The notes under the pieces: generated by a model
What the model was told of the DNA's origin: nothing
Databases searched by the model: none
The model's input: the letters and a program-made list of their open reading frames with translations, nothing else
Made by a program: the position numbers and the translations under genes
Shown here: piece after piece, positions 1 through 6,419 of the stretch
How the letters are laid out: every line of letters starts with the position of its first letter
Numbering within the stretch: position 1 is the stretch's first letter
NCBI GenBank assembly: GCA_052326585.1
Contig: JBKQLU010000004.1
Coordinates: 1 to 8,714 of the forward strand
DNA from: JAPLJC01 sp052326585
GTDB lineage: Bacteria; Desulfobacterota; Desulfobaccia; Desulfobaccales; 0-14-0-80-60-11
Direction: 5' to 3'
Length of the DNA stretch: 8,714 nt

Positions 1-971
1 ATCTCACCGGGGTGGCCAACAATCTCACCTACCTGCTGGCGGTGGAACGGCTGGCCGGCATCCAGGTGCCGGACCGGGCCCAGTTCATCCGGGTGATGCT
101 CACCGAGTTCTTTCGCCTGAGCAACCACCTGGTCTGGTTTTCCACCTATACCGTCGACACCGGCGCCATGACCCCCACCTTTTACTGCTTTGCCGAACGT
201 GAAAAGATCATGGACATCGTGGAGCTGATTACCGGGGGGCGGCTCCATCCCTCCTGGTTCCGCCTGGGTGGGGTGGCCCTGGACCTGCCGCCGGGCTGGA
301 AGGAACTGGTGGACGAATTCATCAAGGTCTTCCCCAAACGCATCAAGGAATTCGAGGCCCTGATCACCAAAAATCCCATCTTTGAGGCCCGGACCCGGGA
401 GGTGGGTTATCTCTCCAGGCAGGACGCCATGGAGTGGGGGATTACCGGGCCCAATCTGCGGGCCTCCGGCCTGGAATGGGATTTGCGCAAGAAGATGCCC
501 TATTCGGGCTATGAGGCCTTTGACTTCGACATTCCCTACGCCACCGGCGGCGATTCCTACGCCCGCTACCTGGTGCGGGTGGAGGAGATGCGCCAGAGCC
601 TGCGCATCATCGAGCAGGCGGCCAACCACATGCCACCGGGGCGCTGGCTCAGCGACGACTACCGCTATATCATTCCGCCCAAGGGCGAGACCCTGACGGA
701 CATCGAAACCCTGATCCACCATTTCATCAATGTCACCCGGGGGGCCAAGATCCCCCGGGGCGAGGCCTATATGGCCACGGAACACCCCCGGGGCGAGCAG
801 GGCGTCTATGCGGTGAGCGACGGCCTCAATATGGCCTACCGCCTGCGCTTCCGCTCCCCGGGCTTTGCCCATGTTCAGGCCATGCCTCTGATGGCCGTGG
901 GCCACCTGCTTTCGGACCTGATCGCCATCATCGGCTCCATCGACTTTATCATGCCGGATATCGACCGGTGA
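1..971 (+). CDS. nuoD: NADH-quinone oxidoreductase subunit D (49 kDa type), 5'-truncated by window start
   Basis: This is the peripheral-arm subunit that forms much of the quinone-binding cavity of complex I, next to NuoB and NuoH. The reading frame is already open at base 3 (L-T-G-V-A-N-N-L-T-Y-L-L-A-V-E-R), so the GTG at 12 is an internal codon and not the start. About 320 codons are visible. The N-terminal ~80 residues of a typical NuoD, with the conserved G-P-Q-H-P region, lie upstream. Recognisable family blocks are R-A-Q-F-I-R-V, the D-T-G-A-M-T-P-T-F segment, G-P-N-L-R-A-S-G, W-D-L-R-K, V-E-E-M-R-Q-S-L-R-I-I, E-H-P-R-G-E-Q-G-V-Y-x-V-S-D-G, and the C-terminal I-I-G-S-I-D-F-x-M-P-D-I-D-R. 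The Tyr at 30-32 (N-L-T-Y-L-L-A-V-E) aligns with the quinone-headgroup Tyr known from this family. In organisms with E. coli-type complex I this gene is often fused to nuoC; that cannot be judged here. nuoE follows after 15 bases. Confidence 0.96.
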   Translation, partial: LTGVANNLTYLLAVERLAGIQVPDRAQFIRVMLTEFFRLSNHLVWFSTYTVDTGAMTPTFYCFAEREKIMDIVELITGGRLHPSWFRLGGVALDLPPGWKELVDEFIKVFPKRIKEFEALITKNPIFEARTREVGYLSRQDAMEWGITGPNLRASGLEWDLRKKMPYSGYEAFDFDIPYATGGDSYARYLVRVEEMRQSLRIIEQAANHMPPGRWLSDDYRYIIPPKGETLTDIETLIHHFINVTRGAKIPRGEAYMATEHPRGEQGVYAVSDGLNMAYRLRFRSPGFAHVQAMPLMAVGHLLSDLIAIIGSIDFIMPDIDR

Positions 972-986
972 ACGGTTGGCCCTGAG

Positions 987-1481
987 ATGATCCCAGCGGA
1001 ATTGCGAGAATCGCTGCAAACCGAAATTGCCGCCTCGCCGCACCCGCGGGAGCAGGTGATCAACATCATGTACGCCTTTCAGCGGCATTACGGCTACTTG
1101 TCGGATGAAGCCCTGGTGGAGGCCGCGCAGCTCCTGGACCTGACCCCTTTGGAGCTGGAGGAGCTGGCCACCTTTTACGACTTCATCTACCGCCAGCCGG
1201 TGGGCAAGTTCGTCATCCACGTGTGCGACGGCGTAGTCTGCTGGATGTTCCACGAGAACTCCATCTTCACTTACCTTTGCAAGAAGCTGGGGGTCGGCGC
1301 CGGGGAAATATCCGCGGACGGCCTCTTCACGGTGCTGCCCACGGCCTGCATCGGCTTTTGCGACCATGCTCCGGCAATGCTGATCAACGGCAAGATGTAC
1401 GGCCCCCTCACCCCGGAGGGGATCGACGCGATCCTGGAAGGCTTGAAGAGTGAACCCGACGAGAGGGTCTTGTGCAAATGA
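987..1481 (+). CDS. nuoE: NADH-quinone oxidoreductase subunit E (24 kDa type, 2Fe-2S cluster N1a)
   Basis: This thioredoxin-like 2Fe-2S subunit pairs with NuoF in the NADH dehydrogenase module. The 164-residue length is normal for the family. An N-terminal helical segment (about residues 1-65, with Y-G-Y-L-S and the L-x-L-x-P-L-E-L-E-E-L-A-T-F-Y-D-F block) precedes the thioredoxin fold. The cluster ligands are C80 and C85 (C-D-G-V-V-C) and C121 and C125 (C-I-G-F-C-D), with the same 36-residue step between pairs as in the E. coli protein. The motif style C-D-x-V-V-C resembles E. coli more than the common C-x-G-T-A-C form. N1a sits off the main electron path near the flavin. The ATG at 987 is chosen because it gives a normal N-terminus. 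The upstream 15-base gap holds no good Shine-Dalgarno, so translation may be coupled to nuoD. nuoF starts 17 bases downstream. Confidence 0.97.
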   Translation: MIPAELRESLQTEIAASPHPREQVINIMYAFQRHYGYLSDEALVEAAQLLDLTPLELEELATFYDFIYRQPVGKFVIHVCDGVVCWMFHENSIFTYLCKKLGVGAGEISADGLFTVLPTACIGFCDHAPAMLINGKMYGPLTPEGIDAILEGLKSEPDERVLCK

Positions 1482-1498
1482 TGAGGGGATAGACTCTT

Positions 1499-2800
1499 AT
1501 GTTCGAAGAAGTGCTCTTTAAAAACCGGCAGCCGGGCCGGCCCGCCACCCTGGATGAGTACCGGGCCGGCGGCGGCTACCAGGCGCTCATGGACGCCCTG
1601 AAGAACCGGACTCCGGAAGAGGTCCAGCAGATGGTGCTGGACTCCGGTCTCCGGGGCCGCGGCGGGGCCGGTTACCCCACCGGCCGCAAATGGGCCGGGA
1701 TTCCTGCCCGGGCCGGCCACCCGCGTTACGTGGTGCCCAACACCGACGAGATGGAGCCCGGTACCTTCAAGGACCGGGTACTGGTGAATATCGACCCCCA
1801 CCTGGTCCTCGAGGGTATCATTCTGACCGGGTACGCCATCCGGGCCGAAACCGCCTATTTTTTCATCCGGCCCTCCTATGAGCTGGACGCTGAGCTCATC
1901 GAGCGGGAAGCGGAGGTGGCCCGGCAGGCCGGATTCCTGGGAAAAAATATCCTGGGGAGCGATTTTTCCTTCGAGATGGTGGTGCACCGCAGCGCCGGGC
2001 GCTACATCTGCGGCGAGGGCACCGCCCAGGTCAACGCCATCATGGGCAACCGGGCCCACCCCATAAAAGACCGCCACATGGCCCAAGACGGGCTTTGGCA
2101 CCGCCCCACCATCGTCGACAACGCCGAAACCCTGGCCTGTATCCCTCCTATCCTGCGCCATGGGGCGGCCTGGTTCAAAGGCCTGGCCCGCAGCGAAACC
2201 GGCGCCGGCACCAAGCTTTACTGCGTCAGCGGCAAGGTCAACCGGCCCGGCTGCTACGAGCTGCCCATCGGCACCCCCCTGCGGGAAATCCTGGAGGGGC
2301 CGGCCGGGGGGCTGCTGCCGGGCTCGGAGCTGAAGGCCTTCATGCCCGGCGGCGCCTCCACCTCCATAATGTCCCCCAAATACTACGACGTGGAGATGGA
2401 TTTCGAACCCCTGGAAAAGGTCGGGCACCGGTTGGGAACCGCGGCCATTATGGTCTTCGACCAGAAGACCTGCATGGTGGGCGCCACCCTGAACCTGATA
2501 GAGTATTTCGCCCGGGAATCCTGCGGCTACTGCACCCCCTGCCGGGAGGGACTGCCGTATATCCGGGACCTGCTGGGGCGCATCGAGGCCGGGGAGGGCC
2601 GGGAAGAATTTATCCCCATGCTGCAGCAGATGGCCGCGCACATGAGCCGCGCCTATTGCTCCTTCGCCCCGGGCGCGGCCGAGCCGGTGCTGGGCCTGCT
2701 GAAATATTTTATGGATGAGATCCGGGAACACCTGAGCCAGAAAAAGTGCCCCCTGCAGGCCGATCCACCCCGGCGGACGCTCTGGTATCCCGCGGTCTGA
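1499..2800 (+). CDS. nuoF: NADH-quinone oxidoreductase subunit F (51 kDa type, FMN and 4Fe-4S N3) with altered nucleotide pocket
   Basis: This is the entry subunit of complex I, which carries FMN and cluster N3. It has 433 residues, near the E. coli length. The visible order is the glycine-rich flavin loop R-G-R-G-G-A-G (52-58), N-T-D-E-M-E-P-G (81-88), R-Y-I-C-G-E-G-T (168-175), the SLBB-like central region (about 240-320), and the N3 ligands C342, C345, C348 (E-S-C-G-Y-C-T-P-C-R-E-G) and C387 (Y-C-S-F-A-P-G-A). FMN contacts known for the family (K64, N81, D83, E84, Y169, G172, E173, T211) are present. Several positions that normally bind the adenosine half of NADH are changed: the usual C-G-E-E-T reads C-G-E-G-T (G174); the following K-P-P-F-P-A loop reads roughly I-K-D-R-H-M-A-Q (189-196), one residue shorter; the Phe of G-A-G-F is Tyr59; and K-W-S-F/L reads K-W-A-G (G67). 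The usual V-N-N reads V-D-N (D207). The frame is uninterrupted across these sites, so they do not look like sequencing slips. A GAGGGG at 1483-1488 precedes the start. Complex I identity is certain; electron-donor specificity is not. Confidence 0.96.
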   Translation: MFEEVLFKNRQPGRPATLDEYRAGGGYQALMDALKNRTPEEVQQMVLDSGLRGRGGAGYPTGRKWAGIPARAGHPRYVVPNTDEMEPGTFKDRVLVNIDPHLVLEGIILTGYAIRAETAYFFIRPSYELDAELIEREAEVARQAGFLGKNILGSDFSFEMVVHRSAGRYICGEGTAQVNAIMGNRAHPIKDRHMAQDGLWHRPTIVDNAETLACIPPILRHGAAWFKGLARSETGAGTKLYCVSGKVNRPGCYELPIGTPLREILEGPAGGLLPGSELKAFMPGGASTSIMSPKYYDVEMDFEPLEKVGHRLGTAAIMVFDQKTCMVGATLNLIEYFARESCGYCTPCREGLPYIRDLLGRIEAGEGREEFIPMLQQMAAHMSRAYCSFAPGAAEPVLGLLKYFMDEIREHLSQKKCPLQADPPRRTLWYPAV

Positions 2801-2869
2801 AATTTTCTTAACTGGTGGCGCTGCCAGCCGCCGCCCCGGCCGGCGAAATTTAGAAATCGAGACGATCAC

Positions 2870-5335
2870 ATGCCGAAACTCACCATCGACCAGCGGCCCA
2901 TCGAAGTCCCGGCAGGGACCAAGGTGATTGCCGCGGCCGAAAGGCTGGGGATCATGATTCCCCGGTTCTGCTACCACCCCGGTCTGGGCTCCTTCGGGGC
3001 CTGCCGCCTCTGCGCCGTGAAGTTCCTGGAAGGGCCGGTGAAAGGGGTGCAGATGAGCTGCATGGAAGACGCCCGGGACGGCATGGTGGTCTCCACCACC
3101 GACCCCGAGGCGGTCGATTTTCGCCGCTACGTCATCGAGTGGCTGATGCTGAACCACCCCCTGGATTGCCCGGTGTGCGACGAAGGCGGCCACTGTCTGC
3201 TGCAGGATGAAACCATCTCCGGCGGCCACGGCCTGAGGCGCTACCTGGGCCCCAAGCGCACCTACCGGGACCAGTACCTGGGAGCCCTGGTGCAGCATGA
3301 GATGAACCGCTGCATCCAATGCTGGCGCTGCCGCAATTTTTACCAGGAGTTTGCCGGCTACCGGGATTTCGGGGCCCTGCAGATCGGCAATCGCATCTAT
3401 TTCGGGCGCTACCAGGATGGCCCCCTGGAGAGCCCCTTTTCCGGCAACCTCATCGACGTCTGCCCCACCGGGGTGCTTACCGACCGGCCGGCCCGCTTTA
3501 TCGGGCGGCGCTGGGATTTTGAGAGAGCCCCGTCGCTGTGCCTCCACTGCTCCCTGGGGTGCAACACCACCGGCAGCGCCCGCTACCGGGCCGTGGTGCG
3601 CCAGGAGGGCCGGTTCCATGAAGCGGTGAACGGCCACTTCATCTGCGACCGGGGACGCTTCGGGCTCTTCTATGAAAGCCACCCGGAGCGCCCCCGCCGC
3701 GCCAGGATTGCCGGGGCGGAGGTGGATGGGCCGGAGGCGCTGGCCGTGGCCGCGGCCAGGCTGGCGGGCATCGTGGAGAGGTTCGGCCCCGGGGCCGTCG
3801 CCTGTCTGGGTTCAGCCCGCAGCAGCCTTGAGACCCAGGCCATGCTGCAACGCTTCTGCCGGGCTCTGGGTTGGCCGGAGCCCCGGTTCTTCGCGCTCCC
3901 CTCGCGGGAGGCCAAGGTGCGGGCCGCGGTCTCCCGCCTGGATGCCCGTCTGGCCGTGTCCATGCGGGAGCTGGAGGAGGCCGATTTTATCCTGGCGCTG
4001 GGCGCCGACCCGGTCAACGAGGCCCCCATGCTGGCCCTGGCCCTGCGCCAGGCCTGGCGCCGCGGCGCCCAAGTGGCGGTGCTTGATCCCCGGCCGGTCT
4101 CTTTGCCCCTGGCGTTTGAACATCTGCCTCTCCGCCCCGGAGACCTGGAGCCAGCCCTGGCCGTACTGGCGGCCGCGGCCCTGGGGAAAGAACGCTTGCC
4201 CGCCGGCTGGGGGGAACTGCCGCTAAATGGTAACTTTTCTTCCCCGCTCCAGGACCGTCTGGCCGCCCTGGGGGGGCTCCTGGGCCGGAGCCGGCGGCCG
4301 GTGCTGATCTGTGGCGCCGATATCGTCCGGGGAACCACCCCGGACTTGGCCGCGGACCTGGCCCTGGGCCTCCTGGGCGCGGGCCTGGCCCCGGGACTCT
4401 TTTATCTGCTCCCCGGGGCCAACGCCTTCGGCGCCGGTCTGTTGTCCCCGGCGGCGGGCCAGAGCCCGCTGCTGGAAGCCTTGGAAGCAGGCCAGGTCAA
4501 GGCTCTGATCGCGGTGGAAAACGACCTCCGGTGGGATTACCCGGATCAAGGGCGCCTGGCCCTGGCCCTGGATAAGCTGGAGTTGCTGGTGGCCCTGGAC
4601 TACCTGCCCTCGGCCACGGTGCAACGGGCGGACATCGTCTTTCCCACCCTCACCCTCTTCGAGAAGGGCCCCGCGGCCTTTATCAATCAGGAGGGCCGCG
4701 TGCAGCAAGCGCAGCCGGTGCACTTGGGCGGCGCCCCCATTGCCCAGATCAGTCCGGAGAAGCATCCGCCCCGGACCTATCTGAACTTTATCCCGGGAGG
4801 GGAGCCCCGGCCCGCGGCAGAGATCCTCCGAGATTTGGCCGCGGCATTGCCGCAAGCCGCCGACCTCCCCCTGGACGGCCTCTGGGACTGGCTAAGCCGG
4901 GAAAATCCCCTTTTTGCCAGGGTCGCCTCGCTGCTTGCCGCGCCCGCGGGGGGGCGCCTCCTTCCCGAGGCGGCCCAGGTTCCGGCCATGTCCCCGGCCG
5001 CGGCGCCGCCGCCGCCGGATCAACTCGAACTTCTCCTGGTGGAGGCAACCTTCGGCACCGAGGAACTAGCCAGCTATTCCAAGCCTATCCGGGAGGTGGA
5101 GGAGCCCCCCCGGCTCCTCATGCATCCCACCGATGCCACCAGACTGAGCCTCAATTCCGGGGATCAGGTTGTCCTCAAGCTTCCGGGCGGTGCATTGACT
5201 GTGGCGCTCCAGGTGGCGGCGCAGATGGCCCCGCAGGTCCTGGTGCTGCCCCGGCATCGCCTCTTGAACTGGCGCCTGGCGCCGGACTATCACATAATGG
5301 TCGCTTATCAGGACCTCTCCAAGGTGAACGCCTGA
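2870..5335 (+). CDS. nuoG: NADH-quinone oxidoreductase subunit G (75 kDa type, clusters N1b, N4, N5, N7)
   Basis: This is the largest peripheral-arm subunit and conducts electrons from NuoF towards NuoI. It has 821 residues, about 90 shorter than E. coli NuoG. An N-terminal ferredoxin-like domain binds N1b through C34, C45, C48 and C64. N5 has His96, C100, C103 and C109 (N-H-P-x-D-C-P-V-C-D-E-G-G-x-C). N4 has C148, C151, C154 and C198. The extra N7 site found in a subset of NuoG proteins is complete: C224, C227, C231 and C259 (C-L-H-C-S-L-G-C ... F-I-C-D-R-G-R-F-G). Residues about 270-690 form a molybdopterin-oxidoreductase-like domain that no longer binds a cofactor in this family. A molybdopterin-dinucleotide-binding-like barrel lies at about 725-815. 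The overall block order follows the E. coli protein. The ATG at 2870 gives the expected short leader before the ferredoxin fold; its Shine-Dalgarno is weak. The stop overlaps the nuoH start by one base (TGATG at 5333-5337), implying translational coupling. Confidence 0.96.
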   Translation: MPKLTIDQRPIEVPAGTKVIAAAERLGIMIPRFCYHPGLGSFGACRLCAVKFLEGPVKGVQMSCMEDARDGMVVSTTDPEAVDFRRYVIEWLMLNHPLDCPVCDEGGHCLLQDETISGGHGLRRYLGPKRTYRDQYLGALVQHEMNRCIQCWRCRNFYQEFAGYRDFGALQIGNRIYFGRYQDGPLESPFSGNLIDVCPTGVLTDRPARFIGRRWDFERAPSLCLHCSLGCNTTGSARYRAVVRQEGRFHEAVNGHFICDRGRFGLFYESHPERPRRARIAGAEVDGPEALAVAAARLAGIVERFGPGAVACLGSARSSLETQAMLQRFCRALGWPEPRFFALPSREAKVRAAVSRLDARLAVSMRELEEADFILALGADPVNEAPMLALALRQAWRRGAQVAVLDPRPVSLPLAFEHLPLRPGDLEPALAVLAAAALGKERLPAGWGELPLNGNFSSPLQDRLAALGGLLGRSRRPVLICGADIVRGTTPDLAADLALGLLGAGLAPGLFYLLPGANAFGAGLLSPAAGQSPLLEALEAGQVKALIAVENDLRWDYPDQGRLALALDKLELLVALDYLPSATVQRADIVFPTLTLFEKGPAAFINQEGRVQQAQPVHLGGAPIAQISPEKHPPRTYLNFIPGGEPRPAAEILRDLAAALPQAADLPLDGLWDWLSRENPLFARVASLLAAPAGGRLLPEAAQVPAMSPAAAPPPPDQLELLLVEATFGTEELASYSKPIREVEEPPRLLMHPTDATRLSLNSGDQVVLKLPGGALTVALQVAAQMAPQVLVLPRHRLLNWRLAPDYHIMVAYQDLSKVNA

Positions 5336-6330
5336 TGTCGCCCTGGGTCGTTGCCTTCATTTTATTGCTCGTTAAGCTCCTGGTGGTGCTGGTCTTCCTG
5401 TTGGTGCTGGCCGGCTGGCTGGTCTTGGTGGAGCGCCGGCTCCTGGGGTTTATGCAACTGCGCCTGGGCCCCAACCGGGCCGGGTTCCAGGGCCTGCTGC
5501 AGCCCGTCGCCGACATTGTCAAATTGCTGGTCAAGGAAGATTTAGTCCCCGCCGGGGCCGACCGGGCCGTCTTCCTTTATGCGCCGGCGGTGGTGGCGGC
5601 CACCGCTCTCCTCATCTTCGCGGTGGTCCCCTTTGCCCGGGGCTGGACCTTCAGGGGCCAGGAGATCCCCGGGGTGATCAGCGACCTCAACGTCGGCCTG
5701 CTCTTCGTATTGGCCCTGTCCTCCCTGGGGGTCTACGGGGTGGCCCTGGGAGGCTGGGCCTCCAACTCCAAATTTTCCCTGCTGGGGGCCATCCGGGGCG
5801 CGGCCCAGATGATCAGCTACGAGATCTCCCTGGGGCTTTCCCTGGTGCCGGTGGTGATGCTGGCGCACTCCTTCAGCCTGGTGGAGATCGTCCGGGCCCA
5901 GGCGCGCCTGCCCTTCCTCATCTTGCAGCCCCTGGCCTTCGTCATCTTTTTCATCAGCTCCGTGGCGGAGATGAAGCGCATCCCCTTCGATATCCCCGAG
6001 GCGGAAAACGAATTGATCGCCGGCTACCATACTGAATACAGCGGGATGCGCTTCGGCCTCTACTTCCTGGGGGAATACGTCACCATGGTGGTCCTGGGGG
6101 CCATGGTGGCGGTCTTCTTCCTGGGCGGCTGGCGGGGGCCGTTTCTGCCGCCGCTCGTTTGGTTCCTGATCAAGGTGGCCCTGGTGATCTTTGTCATTAT
6201 CTGGCTCCGGGCTACCTATCCGCGGTTGCGCTTCGACCAGTTGATGGAATTCGGCTGGAAGATTTTGATCCCGCTGGCGCTGTTGAACATCATCATCACC
6301 GGCGGCGTCATGCTGGCCCTGGGGTGGTAG
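5335..6330 (+). CDS. nuoH: NADH-quinone oxidoreductase subunit H (membrane heel, ND1 type)
   Basis: This integral membrane subunit joins the peripheral and membrane arms, closes the quinone channel and starts the proton pathway. It has 331 residues with about eight or nine hydrophobic helices. Family hallmarks are L-V-E-R-R-L-L-G-F-M-Q-L-R-L-G-P-N-R-A-G (31-50), Q-P-V-A-D-I-V-K-L-L-V-K-E-D (56-69), D-L-N-V-G-L-L-F (117-124), A-A-Q-M-I-S-Y-E-I-S-L-G (156-167), the acidic loop P-F-D-I-P-E-A-E-N-E-L-I-A-G-Y-H-T-E-Y-S-G (217-237), and R-A-T-Y-P-R-L-R-F-D-Q-L-M-x-x-G-W-K (292-309). The stretch before P-F-D reads A-E-M-K-R-I, where many homologues have E-T-N-R-x; E. coli is also divergent here. The ATG at 5335 overlaps the nuoG stop by one base. 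Unlike the usual order, nuoI does not follow directly: an 89-base gap and a methyltransferase gene intervene. Confidence 0.97.
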   Translation: MSPWVVAFILLLVKLLVVLVFLLVLAGWLVLVERRLLGFMQLRLGPNRAGFQGLLQPVADIVKLLVKEDLVPAGADRAVFLYAPAVVAATALLIFAVVPFARGWTFRGQEIPGVISDLNVGLLFVLALSSLGVYGVALGGWASNSKFSLLGAIRGAAQMISYEISLGLSLVPVVMLAHSFSLVEIVRAQARLPFLILQPLAFVIFFISSVAEMKRIPFDIPEAENELIAGYHTEYSGMRFGLYFLGEYVTMVVLGAMVAVFFLGGWRGPFLPPLVWFLIKVALVIFVIIWLRATYPRLRFDQLMEFGWKILIPLALLNIIITGGVMLALGW

Positions 6331-6347
6331 GGCGGCCGTCGGCCGCC
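6331..6347 (+). other. GC stem-loop directly after the nuoH stop
   Basis: A perfect 7-bp inverted repeat (GGCGGCC, loop GTC, GGCCGCC) begins at the first base after the nuoH stop codon. No T-tract follows, so it is not a normal intrinsic terminator. It could protect the 3' end of a processed nuoDEFGH mRNA or reduce read-through into the next gene. Function is inferred from position only. Confidence 0.5.
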
Positions 6348-6379
6348 TCTGGATAAAACGCCTGAAATAAAAGAGGTCT

Positions 6380-6392
6380 CCGGCACCGCCGG
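6380..6392 (+). other. Second short GC hairpin in the nuoH-methyltransferase gap
   Basis: A 5-bp perfect stem (CCGGC, loop ACC, GCCGG) lies about 17 bases before the methyltransferase Shine-Dalgarno. Stems this short arise often by chance in GC-rich DNA. It is listed because it shares one 89-base gap with the stronger hairpin at 6331-6347. Confidence 0.25.
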
Positions 6393-6408
6393 GATTCAGA
6401 CGATGCTG

Positions 6409-6415
6409 AGGAGGG
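6409..6415 (+). promoter_or_regulatory. Strong Shine-Dalgarno for the methyltransferase gene
   Basis: AGGAGGG stands 4 bases before the ATG at 6420. It is the best ribosome-binding site in the window and fixes the methyltransferase start. The nuo genes around it have weaker sites or rely on stop-start overlap, so this gene appears set up for independent translation initiation. Confidence 0.85.
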
Positions 6416-6419
6416 TTGC

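Noticed and set aside
12..14. GTG as the start codon of nuoD
   Set aside because: The frame is open to the window edge and the preceding residues L-T-G fit the family, so the gene starts upstream.
2095..2718. A 207-codon + strand open frame inside nuoF
   Set aside because: Out of frame with a confidently assigned gene; composition (Arg, Gly, His, Pro) is that of a frame-shifted shadow.
1271..3682. An 803-codon open frame on the minus strand antisense to nuoE, nuoF and nuoG
   Set aside because: It runs opposite three confidently identified genes. Its translation is low-complexity Gly/Ala/His/Pro/Gln-rich with no recognisable domain, as expected of antisense frames in GC-rich genes.
3670..4855. 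Minus-strand open frames of about 210-222 codons antisense to nuoG
   Set aside because: Arg/Ser/Pro/Ala-rich translations without motifs or ribosome-binding sites, fully covered by nuoG on the + strand.
6331..6347. Intrinsic terminator after nuoH
   Set aside because: The stem is strong but is followed by a mixed sequence and not a T-tract, so rho-independent termination is not supported.
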